Shown piece by piece: positions 44,573 to 53,537 of a DNA stretch of 64,000 nucleotides. Position numbers and translations under genes: made by a program. How positions within the stretch are numbered: the first letter of the stretch is position 1; every line of letters begins with the position of its first letter. A model generated the notes under the pieces. That model had not been told where the DNA came from. It ran no database searches and saw only the letters and a program-made list of their open reading frames with translations. Source of the DNA: Nocardioides albus (lineage in GTDB: Bacteria > Actinomycetota > Actinomycetes > Propionibacteriales > Nocardioidaceae); contig NZ_BMQT01000005.1 in NCBI RefSeq assembly GCF_014648255.1, positions 1-64,000 of the forward strand, written 5' to 3'.

Positions 44573-45628
44573 TCAGACGAGGTCCCAGCTGAGCGGCGTC
44601 CCGGCTGGGGCGTCCTTGGTGAAGGTGCGGCCGAGGACGATGTCGACGTCGGCCGGTGGGAGGCCGTCGGCGGGGCGGACGGAGCGTACGTTGTCCGGGC
44701 CGACCTTCTCCCCGGCACGCACGTCGCGGGTGACGAAGAGCGAACGACGGAAGCGCAGCCCCTCCCGCTCGACAGTCTTCGGGCCGATCCGGGCCTCGCC
44801 GAGCGCCTGCCAGGCGATCCTCGTCTCGCTGACCAGCGAGGCGAACTCGTGCGGCTCCAGGGAGAAGTCGGAGTCGACGGCGCCGTCCTGGCGCGAGAGC
44901 GTGATGTGCTTCTCGATCACGCATGCGCCGAGGGCGACGGCGGCGACCGAGGCACCGATGCCGAGCGTGTGGTCGGAGAGGCCGACGGCGACGTCGAGGC
45001 CGTCGCGCAGCACCGGGATGCCGCGGAGGTTGGAGGCCTCCGGGGGAGCGGGGTAGGACGCGGTGCAGGCCAGGACGACGAGGTCGTCGTTGCCGGTCGC
45101 CCGTGCCGTACGCACCGCCGCATCGATCTCGGCGAGCGTGGCCGTGCCGGTGGAGATGATCGTCGGCAGCCCCGTCTCGGCGATCGCGCGGACCAGCGGC
45201 AGGTCGGTGATCTCGGAGGAGGCCGACTTGAGCATGGGGACGCCGAGCCCGACCAGGAAGTCGACCGCGGTCGGGTCGAAGGCGGCACTGAACGGCACCA
45301 TCCCGAGCTCGCTCGCCAGCGCGAAGATCGGCTCGTGCCACTCCCATGGCGTGTGCGCCTCCTCGTAGAGCTCGTGCAGGCGGCGGTTGGGCCACAGCGG
45401 GTGGTCCGCGGAGAGCCGGAAGGCGGGACTGTCGACGTCCAGGGTGATGGTGTCGGCGGTGTAGGTCTGGATCTTGAGCGCGTGCGCGCCGGCCTCGCCC
45501 GCGGCCCGCACGATGTCGAGCGCGCGTTCCAGGTCGCCGCCGTGGTTGCCGGACATCTCCGCGATCACGAACGGCTCGTGGCCGGGACCGATCGTGCGGT
45601 CCCCGACGGTGATCTCGTGGTGGGTCAT
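44573..45628 (-). CDS. pseI: Pseudaminic acid synthase
   Basis: A 351-aa NeuB-family enzyme that condenses 2,4-diacetamido-2,4,6-trideoxy-L-altrose with phosphoenolpyruvate to pseudaminic acid. The TIM-barrel part has FVIAEMSGNHGGDLERAL and VGLSDHTLG; a C-terminal SAF/antifreeze-like domain begins near 290 (RRSLFVTRDVRAGE). ATG 45628 overlaps the pseH stop and has AAGGAG upstream. The EMSGNH rather than EIGxNH wording favours PseI over sialic acid synthase. Confidence 0.92.
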   Translation of the reverse strand: MTHHEITVGDRTIGPGHEPFVIAEMSGNHGGDLERALDIVRAAGEAGAHALKIQTYTADTITLDVDSPAFRLSADHPLWPNRRLHELYEEAHTPWEWHEPIFALASELGMVPFSAAFDPTAVDFLVGLGVPMLKSASSEITDLPLVRAIAETGLPTIISTGTATLAEIDAAVRTARATGNDDLVVLACTASYPAPPEASNLRGIPVLRDGLDVAVGLSDHTLGIGASVAAVALGACVIEKHITLSRQDGAVDSDFSLEPHEFASLVSETRIAWQALGEARIGPKTVEREGLRFRRSLFVTRDVRAGEKVGPDNVRSVRPADGLPPADVDIVLGRTFTKDAPAGTPLSWDLV

Positions 45629-46164
45629 CACTGCTCCTTGGCAGAACGTCGGGTCGGTCGGTCGTCGCGGTGCAGCCTGACCGGGATCGCGGTCACCAGG
45701 TCGTCGCCGACGGTCTGCTCATAGGGCTCGCCCTCGGTGAACCCGAGCCGGCGGTTCATGGCGCGCACGGACTCGTTGTGGGGGAGCACCTCGCCCTCCA
45801 AGACGTCGACGTCGAGCCCGTCCGGTTCGGGAGCGAAGGCGTACGTCACGGCCTCCCGCATGATCTTGGTCCACGCCATCAGCGCGGTGCCGTCGGCGGT
45901 GGTGCCGTCGTGGTCGAGGTAGAAGCCCCACGAGGCGGACCTGGCACCCGGGTCGTGGTCGAAGAAGGTGACCACGCCGAGGGGGCGGCCGGCGTACTCG
46001 AACATCAGCACGCGCCGGGTCGGGTCCTGGACGACCCGGGACCACCAGGCGGTGTGCTCGTCGGCGGTGATCAGATGCTGGTTGATGCTCACCGAACGGT
46101 TGGCCTCCTGGTTGCGCCAGGCCAGCATGTTCGGCAGGTCGGCGGCGGTCGCCCGTCGTAGCAT
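45628..46164 (-). CDS. pseH: GNAT N-acyltransferase of the pseudaminic acid pathway
   Basis: A 178-aa GNAT protein with MLRRATAADLPNMLAWRN at the start and the closing motif LPHNESVRAMNRRLGF, as in PseH, which acetylates the C4 amino group of the altrosamine intermediate. It is coupled to pseI and divergent from the acyl carrier protein gene (100 bp apart). That neighbourhood raises the possibility that it uses an acyl group other than acetyl. Confidence 0.82.
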   Translation of the reverse strand: MLRRATAADLPNMLAWRNQEANRSVSINQHLITADEHTAWWSRVVQDPTRRVLMFEYAGRPLGVVTFFDHDPGARSASWGFYLDHDGTTADGTALMAWTKIMREAVTYAFAPEPDGLDVDVLEGEVLPHNESVRAMNRRLGFTEGEPYEQTVGDDLVTAIPVRLHRDDRPTRRSAKEQ

Positions 46165-46250
46165 CGGTCTCCTCAGACGTCGTGGGAATGCGCCCTCACG
46201 TTACTCACCTGTTCCGGACCCGTGGGGGATTCAACTCTCGGGCGTCACGA

Positions 46251-46256
46251 TATGGT
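46251..46256 (+). promoter_or_regulatory. Probable -10 box of the acyl-activation operon
   Basis: TATGGT, 8 nt before the acyl carrier protein ATG at 46265. No strong Shine-Dalgarno sequence. Confidence 0.45.
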
Positions 46257-46264
46257 CCGAGGCC

Positions 46265-46516
46265 ATGGAGACTCTCGACCGCCCGGCGATCCGTAAGCTC
46301 ATGGGCGAGGTGCTGGCCGTGCAGGGGAAGACCCTTCCGGCCGACGACGCCGCCAAGCTGGCCGACATCGGGTTCCGTTCCCTCGACTTCTCCGAGCTCG
46401 CGCTCCGGGTCGAGGACGAGATCGGGGACGAGCTCAACTTCGAGGCGGCCGGGCTTCGTTCGATCGAAACGATCGGCGACGTGCTCGACCTGCTCGTGGA
46501 GATCCAGGGGCAGTGA
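46265..46516 (+). CDS. Acyl carrier protein
   Basis: An 83-aa acidic helical carrier protein. The phosphopantetheine serine is S39 in IGFRSLDFSEL, where the usual DSL is RSL. Length and helix pattern fit ACP or peptidyl/acyl carriers. It is the first gene of a tightly coupled group with an AMP ligase (GTGA overlap), a reductase and a phosphopantetheinyl transferase, so it is probably a dedicated carrier rather than the fatty-acid synthase ACP. Confidence 0.85.
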   Translation: METLDRPAIRKLMGEVLAVQGKTLPADDAAKLADIGFRSLDFSELALRVEDEIGDELNFEAAGLRSIETIGDVLDLLVEIQGQ

Positions 46517-47739
46517 TCGGCGACAACCTCGTCATCGACGCCGGGACCGGTGCTCGGGCGACGTGGCGTGAGCTCGCGCAACGATCCGCCGGGCCGCGGA
46601 AGTCGCCGACAGCGTACGCGGTCGAGCGCAGCATCGAGGCGCTGCCCGCGGTCGCAGGCCTGGCCGACGGGGGCGAGCTGCTCGTGATCTCATCGGGACG
46701 GCTCGACGAGTCGCTTGCCGAGGAGCTGCGTGCGGCGGGCTTCGATGTCGCTGTCGGCGATGACCTGCGGGCGGCGACCAGCCCGCGTCCGGCCGACGAC
46801 GGCCGGGTCTGGCTGCTCACCTCCGGGTCGACCGGCCGGCCGAAGCGGGTCGGCCACACCCTGGAGACGCTCTCGACCGTGACCGGCGAGCTGGCCCCGC
46901 GCACCTGGCTCTGCCCCTATTCGCCCGGCACCTATGCGTGGTGGCAGGTGGTCACCCTCGGGCTCGGCGTGCCCGGCCAGGACCTGGTGCTCGTCGACCC
47001 GGCCGACCTGGACGACTGGGTGTCGCCCGCGCTCGAGCACGGCGTGACCGCGGTGTCCGGGACCCCGACGTTCTGGCGACGTACGCTGATGCGTCACGGC
47101 GCCGACCTGCAGAAGCTGCAGCTCAAGCAGATCACGCTCGGTGGCGAACCGGTCGACCAGGCGGTGCTCTCGCAGCTCAGCGAGGCTTTCCCGGACGCGC
47201 GCGTCTCCTGGATCTATGCCTCCTCCGAGGTCGGTGCCTCGATCGTCGTCCACGACGGCCGCGCCGGGTTCCCGGTGGACTGGCTCGACCGTGACGTCCC
47301 CGGCCGTCCCCGGCTGGCGGTCGTCGACGGTGAGCTGGTGATCACCTCCCCGCACCACGGCACCGACGCCTCGGGCGCTGAGTTGGCCGGGGCCGTACGC
47401 ACCGGCGATGCCGCCCGCATCGAGGACGGCCGCGTGCTGGTCACCGGACGCTTGGACCGCGACGAGCTCAACGTCGGCGGCTCCAAGGTCTCTGCTGGTG
47501 CTGTCCGCGACCTGCTGCAGTCCCACCCCGAGGTGGCCTGGGCGGCCGTACGCGGCCGGAAGGCGCCGCTGGTCGGCACCATGGTCGTCGCCGACGTGGT
47601 CGCCGGACCGGGCACGGACGTGAGCGCCGACGACCTGACCCGCTGGGCGGCCGAGCGACTGCCCGAGTACGCCGTGCCCCGGCGTATCAAGATGCTTGCC
47701 GAGATCCCGGCCAAGGAGACGCTGAAGAGCGATGTCTGA
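46513..47739 (+). CDS. AMP-dependent acyl ligase (ANL superfamily)
   Basis: A 408-aa adenylate-forming enzyme, shorter than usual acyl-CoA synthetases (about 500 aa). It has the ATP P-loop LLTSGSTGRPK (101-111), the A5 motif YASSEVG, the hinge region GRLDRDELNVGGSKVS and the catalytic C-terminal lysine K405 (ETLKSDV). It would adenylate a carboxylic acid and load it on the adjacent acyl carrier protein. The acid is unknown. GTG start overlaps the carrier gene. Confidence 0.83.
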   Translation: MIGDNLVIDAGTGARATWRELAQRSAGPRKSPTAYAVERSIEALPAVAGLADGGELLVISSGRLDESLAEELRAAGFDVAVGDDLRAATSPRPADDGRVWLLTSGSTGRPKRVGHTLETLSTVTGELAPRTWLCPYSPGTYAWWQVVTLGLGVPGQDLVLVDPADLDDWVSPALEHGVTAVSGTPTFWRRTLMRHGADLQKLQLKQITLGGEPVDQAVLSQLSEAFPDARVSWIYASSEVGASIVVHDGRAGFPVDWLDRDVPGRPRLAVVDGELVITSPHHGTDASGAELAGAVRTGDAARIEDGRVLVTGRLDRDELNVGGSKVSAGAVRDLLQSHPEVAWAAVRGRKAPLVGTMVVADVVAGPGTDVSADDLTRWAAERLPEYAVPRRIKMLAEIPAKETLKSDV

Positions 47740-48478
47740 TTTCGAACCCGTCCCGCCCGCCTCCGTCGTGCTGGTCTCCGGCGCCTCACGCGGCCTCGGC
47801 CTCGCGATCGTCGCCGATCTGCTCGAGCGCGGCGTCAAGGTCGCGGCCTTCGCGCGCACGGTGACGCCCGAGCTCGAGAAGCTGGCGTCGAAATACCCTG
47901 AGGAGGCCCACTTCGGCTCGGTCGACGTGACCGACGAGAAGGCCGCCCAGGCGTTCGTCAAGGAGGTCGAGGCGAGGCTCGGCGTCATCGACGGCCTGGT
48001 CAACAACGCCGCGATCGGGCAGGACTCGCTGCACGTGCACACGTCCTCCGACCGGATCGCGCAGATCATCGAGACCAACCTGACCGCGCCCCTGGTGCTG
48101 ACCCGGTTCGTGCTGCGGCGCCTGATCGGCAAGGGTCTGAAGGGTCGGGTCGTCAACGTGACCTCGATCTGTGGTCAGCGCGGCTATCAGGGCCTGGTGG
48201 CCTACTCGGCCACCAAGGGCGGCCTCGACGCGGCGACCCGCTCGCTGGCCCGTGAGCTCGGCGGCCGGGTGCTGGTCAACGCGGTCGCTCCCGGGTTCTT
48301 CGCCTCGGAGATGTCCGCGGTGCTCGGTGCGAACCAGCTCGAGTCGATCGCGCGGCGCACCCCCTCAGGCGCGATGACCACGCCCGAGGACGTCGTCCCG
48401 ACCGTACGGATGCTGCTGCTCGAGCAGACCAACATCAACGGCCAGTCGATCGTCATCGACGGCGGCGGCTCGATCTGA
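47732..48478 (+). CDS. Short-chain dehydrogenase/reductase (FabG-like)
   Basis: A 248-aa classical SDR with NADP-binding GASRGLG (17-23), NNAA, the catalytic serine in VTSICGQ and YSATK (Tyr-x3-Lys). The closing INGQSIVIDGGGS is FabG-like. In this context it may reduce a 3-oxoacyl group on the carrier protein to a 3-hydroxyacyl group. It overlaps the ligase by 8 bp and the next gene by 1 bp. Confidence 0.83.
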   Translation: MSDFEPVPPASVVLVSGASRGLGLAIVADLLERGVKVAAFARTVTPELEKLASKYPEEAHFGSVDVTDEKAAQAFVKEVEARLGVIDGLVNNAAIGQDSLHVHTSSDRIAQIIETNLTAPLVLTRFVLRRLIGKGLKGRVVNVTSICGQRGYQGLVAYSATKGGLDAATRSLARELGGRVLVNAVAPGFFASEMSAVLGANQLESIARRTPSGAMTTPEDVVPTVRMLLLEQTNINGQSIVIDGGGSI

Positions 48479-48873
48479 TGCTCTCTGGCCTGCTCAGCGT
48501 CGGCAGCGATGCCGAGCTCGCGGGCCACCGCGCCCGCAGCCACCTCCACGACGGTCGGGTCGTCGCCTGGACCGGCTCCTACGACGTCCCGGTCGCCGTC
48601 GACGCAGAGGTGCCCCGCGAGGTCCCTGCTGCCCTCGCGAGGCGGTTCGGAACCGACAGGTTCTGGGAGCGATGGACCCGCGCCGAGTGCGTCGCGAAGC
48701 TCACCGGCCGAGGTGTGGTCGACCTGGTGGACCTGATGGCGGCTGGTGATGCCGGCACGGGAGTGAGACTGAGCACCGTACGCCTGTCGGGCGGGATCGT
48801 GGTGTCGGTCGGCTGGTCCTCGACGGAGGCCGGGAAGCCGCGAGTTTCCGGTCAGTTCACATACTCGCCATAA
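48478..48873 (+). CDS. Short 4'-phosphopantetheinyl transferase-like protein
   Basis: A 131-aa protein holding the two key motifs of phosphopantetheinyl transferases: the Mg-binding VAVDAEV (D42, E44) and W66-x3-E70-x3-K74 (WTRAECVAK). It is much shorter than Sfp (about 225 aa), near the AcpS size, but with the Sfp-type WxxxExxxK. It should convert the operon's carrier protein to its holo form. ATG overlaps the reductase stop (TGATG). Confidence 0.72.
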   Translation: MLSGLLSVGSDAELAGHRARSHLHDGRVVAWTGSYDVPVAVDAEVPREVPAALARRFGTDRFWERWTRAECVAKLTGRGVVDLVDLMAAGDAGTGVRLSTVRLSGGIVVSVGWSSTEAGKPRVSGQFTYSP

Positions 48874-48874
48874 T
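48869..48874 (+). promoter_or_regulatory. Probable -10 box of leaderless acyltransferase gene
   Basis: CATAAT, 7 nt before GTG 48882, overlaps the end of the phosphopantetheinyl transferase gene. Confidence 0.45.
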
Positions 48875-48881
48875 CCTCCGG

Positions 48882-50927
48882 GTGATTCGCACCGAGATCC
48901 AGGCGCTGAGGGCGTTCGCCGTCTGCGCTGTCGTGCTGTTCCATCTGTGGCCCAACCGACTCCCCGGGGGTTACATCGGCGTCGATGTCTTCTTCGTCAT
49001 CTCGGGGTTCCTGATCACCTCCCACCTGCTGCGCAGCCAGGAGAAGGGGCGGCTGAGCCTGACCGACTTCTGGGCCAAGCGGGCACGCCGGCTGCTGCCG
49101 GCGGCGTACCTGGTCCTCGCGGTCACCGCGATCGCGACCCTGCTGTGGGTTCCGAAGGTGCAGTGGCAGACGTTCTTCCTGGAGATCGGCGCGGCGGCGA
49201 TCTACGTCGAGAACTGGGAGCTCGCCCGCAACTCAGTCGACTATCTCGCTGCGCAGCATGCGGCGTCCCCGGTTCAGCACTACTGGACCCTGTCGGGTGA
49301 GGAGCAGTTCTACCTGATCTGGCCGCTCCTCGTGCTCCTCGCCGCCTGGATCGCCGCCCGCAGCGGGGCCAACGCTCGCCGGACCACCGCCGTCGTCCTC
49401 GGGGTCGTCACGGCCGCCTCGCTCGTCTTCTCGCTCTGGTGGACCGTCGTCTCGCCGGAGACCGCCTACTTCATCACCCCGGCGCGAGCCTGGGAGTTCG
49501 GCCTGGGCGCGATGCTCGCCTTCGTCCCCGTGGTCGCCGGCCGCGACGGCCTCCGGTCGCTCCTTTCCTGGGTCTCCCTGGCCGTGCTGACCGCGAGCTG
49601 CTTCGTGCTCGGTCCGGAGACGCCGATGCCGGGCACCGCCGCGGTCGTCGTCTGCGTCGCCACCGCCGCCCTGATCTGGGCCGGCAACCCGACCGTCGCC
49701 TGGTCGCCCACCCGGATCGGTGACCTCAAGCCGTTCCAGTGGCTCGGCGAGATCTCCTACTCCCTCTACCTGTGGCACTGGCCGCTGATCATCCTGACGC
49801 CGTACGCCCTCGGCGTCGACCACCTCGGCTTCGTCGAGCGGGTCCTGATCGGCGCTGCCTCCGTGCTGCTGGCGGTGGCGACCAAGCACTGGGTCGAGGA
49901 CCCGGTCCGTACGCATCGCAAGCTCGTCCACCACCCCGGCCGCAGCCTGGCCGCGACCGGCGTCGCCGCAGTCCTCCTCGTCGGTGCCAGCGGCACCGGC
50001 TGGGGCTACGTCGAGAAGCAGAACCGCGAGGACGCCGAGCTCGCCGCCGCGATCACCGAGGACGCCCCGCGCTGCTTCGGTGCGGCCTCCCGGGCCCCGG
50101 GTGCGAAGGACTGCCCCAACCCCGAGCTCGACGACGTGCTGATCCCGACCGCCGCCGGCGTACGCGAGGACTGGCCCGACTACCCCGGCTGCGACGAGCA
50201 GCTGCTGCAGCGTCCGTTGGAGGGCTGTCTGATCGGTGAGCGGAAGCCCGGCCGCCCACACGTCGCCGTAATTGGTGACTCTCACGCTCGGGTACTGGCG
50301 ACGTCGTTGGAGCGACTGGCCGACCGGGGCTATCTCTCGGTCGAGCTGTTCCACTCCAGCGGCTGTTCCTGGACCGCGGGGGAGCCGTTCGTGGCGACCA
50401 CCGAGTTCAAGGACAGGTGCCGGGTCCTGAAGCGTGATCTGAACACCAAGCTGTCCCAGGACGCCGGTGCGTACGACTTCGTCATGACCACGGCTTGGTC
50501 GAAGCTGATCGCGGGCCCGAAGAAGAAGCGCGTCGAGCTGGTGAAGCAGGCGTGGGAGCCCGTTCTGAAGCAAGGCGTTCCCGTCGTCGCAGTCCGGGAC
50601 AACCCCACCTCCGGTGAGACCCGCAAGGACCAGCCGGCGTGCGTCGAGGAAGCCGGTGTCGCACGAGCCAATGCGGAGTGCAGCCTAAACCGGAAGAAGT
50701 CGTACGACTCGATCTTCGACCCGTTCGGTCCGGCCGTGAAGCAGTCCGAGGGCGCGCACCTCATCGATCTCACCGACTTCTACTGCGACGAGGACACCTG
50801 CCCCGCCGTGATCGGCGGCGTCAACGTCTACCGCGACCGCGACCACATCTCGGTGACCTACGCCGAGACCCTCGCGCCCTACATCTGGCGGGAGCTTCGA
50901 GCGTTTGGTCTGGTCGAGAACCGCTGA
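48882..50927 (+). CDS. Acyltransferase-3/SGNH O-acyltransferase (OatA-like)
   Basis: A 681-aa membrane enzyme. The N-terminal acyltransferase-3 domain (about 1-360, ten or so helices) opens with IQALRAFAVCAVVLFHLWP and has YIGVDVFFVISGFLIT. The C-terminal extracytoplasmic SGNH domain has GDSHARVL and the catalytic D-x-x-H in RDRDHIS. Such proteins O-acetylate or O-acylate peptidoglycan or polysaccharides outside the cell. Placed right after the carrier-loading genes, it is a candidate user of their acyl product. Confidence 0.9.
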   Translation: MIRTEIQALRAFAVCAVVLFHLWPNRLPGGYIGVDVFFVISGFLITSHLLRSQEKGRLSLTDFWAKRARRLLPAAYLVLAVTAIATLLWVPKVQWQTFFLEIGAAAIYVENWELARNSVDYLAAQHAASPVQHYWTLSGEEQFYLIWPLLVLLAAWIAARSGANARRTTAVVLGVVTAASLVFSLWWTVVSPETAYFITPARAWEFGLGAMLAFVPVVAGRDGLRSLLSWVSLAVLTASCFVLGPETPMPGTAAVVVCVATAALIWAGNPTVAWSPTRIGDLKPFQWLGEISYSLYLWHWPLIILTPYALGVDHLGFVERVLIGAASVLLAVATKHWVEDPVRTHRKLVHHPGRSLAATGVAAVLLVGASGTGWGYVEKQNREDAELAAAITEDAPRCFGAASRAPGAKDCPNPELDDVLIPTAAGVREDWPDYPGCDEQLLQRPLEGCLIGERKPGRPHVAVIGDSHARVLATSLERLADRGYLSVELFHSSGCSWTAGEPFVATTEFKDRCRVLKRDLNTKLSQDAGAYDFVMTTAWSKLIAGPKKKRVELVKQAWEPVLKQGVPVVAVRDNPTSGETRKDQPACVEEAGVARANAECSLNRKKSYDSIFDPFGPAVKQSEGAHLIDLTDFYCDEDTCPAVIGGVNVYRDRDHISVTYAETLAPYIWRELRAFGLVENR

Positions 50928-51017
50928 GCCAACCAGCGTGGTCCCAGGTGCCAACCCGGAACCATCGCGGCTTCCTCGACGCAGAGGTCGCTGTGGTCGG
51001 CTCGACTCGGCCCTGAG

Positions 51018-53447
51018 TCAGCGGACCGTACGCCGCATCCACTTGCCAGTGTGCAACCGGCTGCGGCGAGTGCCTGGGAGCTGTCGGACGAAGTCCTCGC
51101 GGATGTCGTAGGGAAGAACCTCGACGAGCGCACGGGGGTCGAACTTCGATCCAGGGAGGGTGGCCTTCGAGGCGACCCGCTCCAGGTCGAGCTCGGCGGC
51201 GACCTCGGCGGTCACCGAGACCGAGGCGACCTCCTCCTTCTCCAACGTCGTGAAGAAGTCGGAGAACTTGAACCGGTCGCCGACCAGGCCCTCGTCTGCG
51301 ATGCGCAGCCAGACCCACGGGATCCCGTACGCCTGGGCGAGGATCAGCCCGTGCAGCGAGGTCGACACGACGATCTCGGACTGGGCGATCTCGGCGACGA
51401 CTTCCTCCGCCGAGCGCTGTACGTCGACATGGTGCCCACCGCAGCGGGTGATGAGGGAGTCGGCCACGATGTGCGTCTGCGAGTAGTGCGGGATCACGCT
51501 GAGGCCGGACCGGCCGCTGGGTCGCTCGCCCGGCTGCAGGACGTACGGCATCAGCAGGGCGGGGTCGCCGTAGACCTCGGGGACGTCCCAGCCGAGATGC
51601 TTGATCAGCTGGTTGCGCGTGCGCTTGCCGCGGACGGCAAGGATCTCGCGCGGCTCCCGGTCCTTGAGGCGCTTGATGGCGGCGTTGCTCAGCGGCGCGA
51701 TCAGGCCCGATCCCCAGATCGTCATGCCCGGACGCTGCATCTCGGTGATCAAGGAGCCCACGGTCATGAGGGCATCGCCCGCGTTCGGCTGCCCGATCGT
51801 GTTGTACGACGGCCGACCGACGATCGCTTCGAGGAGCCAGGGGCCGATCTGGTCACCGAAGTTGGTGCGCTGATCCCACCAATAGGAAGCGATGGCGCGA
51901 GGCGGCTGCTCGATCGTCTGATTGAGGTCGGTGTTGCCGCGCTGGATGTGCGCGACCAGGTCGCTCACGACCTGCTCCATAGGCATCTCCGGCTTCCACC
52001 GGCCGAACTGAAGCCGTCGTGCCGACTTCGGAACCACCGTGCCGTACGGGCTGCACCGCTTGCGGACGGCGTACCAGGAGACGTCGTCACGAGCGGTGAT
52101 CTGGAGGCTGACGCCCTGGGGCGTGACCCTGACGTCGTAGGCGTACCTGGCGCCGTGAACCGACTCGTAGTCGAGCACGAGGGTGTCGTCCTGCCAGTGC
52201 CAGACCTTCTGCAGGCCCTCGCCGAGGCGGCGCCGCGCGTCCAGGCCGCGCTCCACGTCGCCGAGCAGCGCGGAGATGGTGCCTGGCTCGACTATGCCGG
52301 GCACGGGGTGGATCGAGTCGGCACCGAACACGTCGGCCAGAGCGTCGGAGAGACGCATGTCGTATCGGTGCTTCGCCGCGTTGATCTGTGTGGCGCCGAC
52401 ACGGGCGTACTTCCAGTTGGAGGTGATCCCGGTGAAGTGGCGATGCTGGATGCGCTTGGTGGTCTCCATCGTGACGCCGTGGACGCTATGGGTCTTCCAC
52501 TGCTGGGCCTCCCGCGTACGCCTGGGGGCGATAGCCCACTTGCTGGTGCTCGACCAGCGGGAGGAGTCGTAGACGGTGAAGTCCGAGAAACGCGGCGGCT
52601 CCGTGACAGTCGCCCGCGGAGTGTCGATCCAGCGGCCCGGATAGCGGATAGCGCCGGACTCGGCGACTGCGAGGAGGTCGAACACGCCGGCGGCGTCCTC
52701 GGAGACGGCTAACTCGTCGATGTCGTGGTTGAGCACCCCGGCGGCTTCGGAGAGGAATCGGTGCCGGGCGTGCTCGAGGATGCCGTACTCGCAGAAGTCG
52801 GAGTCCCACGGAGCGTCGGTCAGTCCTTCCCAACTCCCGCCCTGTGGCCCGAACTTGAAGGGCCATGAGACGACGACGGCGACCTCGATCCCGGGAACGT
52901 CGAGGGCTTTGAGGACATCCTCGGGGCGGTAGCGGTCCGACCCGTTGTCGTAGAGGAGGACGGCGTCGACGTTCTGCTTCTGCGCGTGGAAAAGGGCCCA
53001 GTCGGAGATCCACTGCAGGTCGTTGTTCTTCGACTTGGTGGTCAGTACGAGCCGGTCGCGGAACCAGTCGACCCCGCTCTCGGAGATCTCGGCGTCGCAC
53101 GTCGCCTCGGCAAGGGTCACCGTGACCTTTTGGCCGCCGGTAGCGGAGGCGTCGAGCCACGACGCCTGAGTGCGGTCGAGGTCCCGGAGGTTCGCACCCA
53201 CCTCGGTGTCGTCGATGCGCCAGGTGGCGTCCGCCAGGTCAGCGGCCAGGTTGAGCAGCGGCGGCCCGCTGAGACGGACCGTGTCGCCGACGGGGAAGGC
53301 ATCGTAGGCCAGGGTGTCGTGGTCGAACTTGTCGAGATAGCCGGGCTGACGCAGCTCGGCGGGCCGCGGCGGCTCGCGGTGGACGGGCCAGGAATCGCTC
53401 AACCGGAGGGGTGAGACACTCACCACTCGCCGAAGATTGTTCTGCAC
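51018..53447 (-). CDS. GT92-like glycosyltransferase fused to polysaccharide pyruvyl transferase
   Basis: An 809-aa two-domain protein. Residues about 130-360 resemble GT92/GT-A enzymes (LLYDNGSDRYRP, LNHDIDELAV with an acidic DID). Residues about 500-760 carry the pyruvyl transferase fold (NFGDQIGPWLLEAI, VVSTSLHGLILAQAYG), the family that attaches ketal pyruvate to sugars. GTG 53447 follows GAAAGAAG, as for ftsH. Last gene of a three-gene minus-strand operon. Fusion of the two activities is uncommon. Confidence 0.75.
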   Translation of the reverse strand: MQNNLRRVVSVSPLRLSDSWPVHREPPRPAELRQPGYLDKFDHDTLAYDAFPVGDTVRLSGPPLLNLAADLADATWRIDDTEVGANLRDLDRTQASWLDASATGGQKVTVTLAEATCDAEISESGVDWFRDRLVLTTKSKNNDLQWISDWALFHAQKQNVDAVLLYDNGSDRYRPEDVLKALDVPGIEVAVVVSWPFKFGPQGGSWEGLTDAPWDSDFCEYGILEHARHRFLSEAAGVLNHDIDELAVSEDAAGVFDLLAVAESGAIRYPGRWIDTPRATVTEPPRFSDFTVYDSSRWSSTSKWAIAPRRTREAQQWKTHSVHGVTMETTKRIQHRHFTGITSNWKYARVGATQINAAKHRYDMRLSDALADVFGADSIHPVPGIVEPGTISALLGDVERGLDARRRLGEGLQKVWHWQDDTLVLDYESVHGARYAYDVRVTPQGVSLQITARDDVSWYAVRKRCSPYGTVVPKSARRLQFGRWKPEMPMEQVVSDLVAHIQRGNTDLNQTIEQPPRAIASYWWDQRTNFGDQIGPWLLEAIVGRPSYNTIGQPNAGDALMTVGSLITEMQRPGMTIWGSGLIAPLSNAAIKRLKDREPREILAVRGKRTRNQLIKHLGWDVPEVYGDPALLMPYVLQPGERPSGRSGLSVIPHYSQTHIVADSLITRCGGHHVDVQRSAEEVVAEIAQSEIVVSTSLHGLILAQAYGIPWVWLRIADEGLVGDRFKFSDFFTTLEKEEVASVSVTAEVAAELDLERVASKATLPGSKFDPRALVEVLPYDIREDFVRQLPGTRRSRLHTGKWMRRTVR

Positions 53448-53537
53448 GCGTAGCTTCTTTCGTCAACAGCAACAAGTCCCGAATGAAATCGAGCTCGTTC
53501 CCGAGGCGAGCCTGCGAAGTTTATCGACAGCAGGGCG

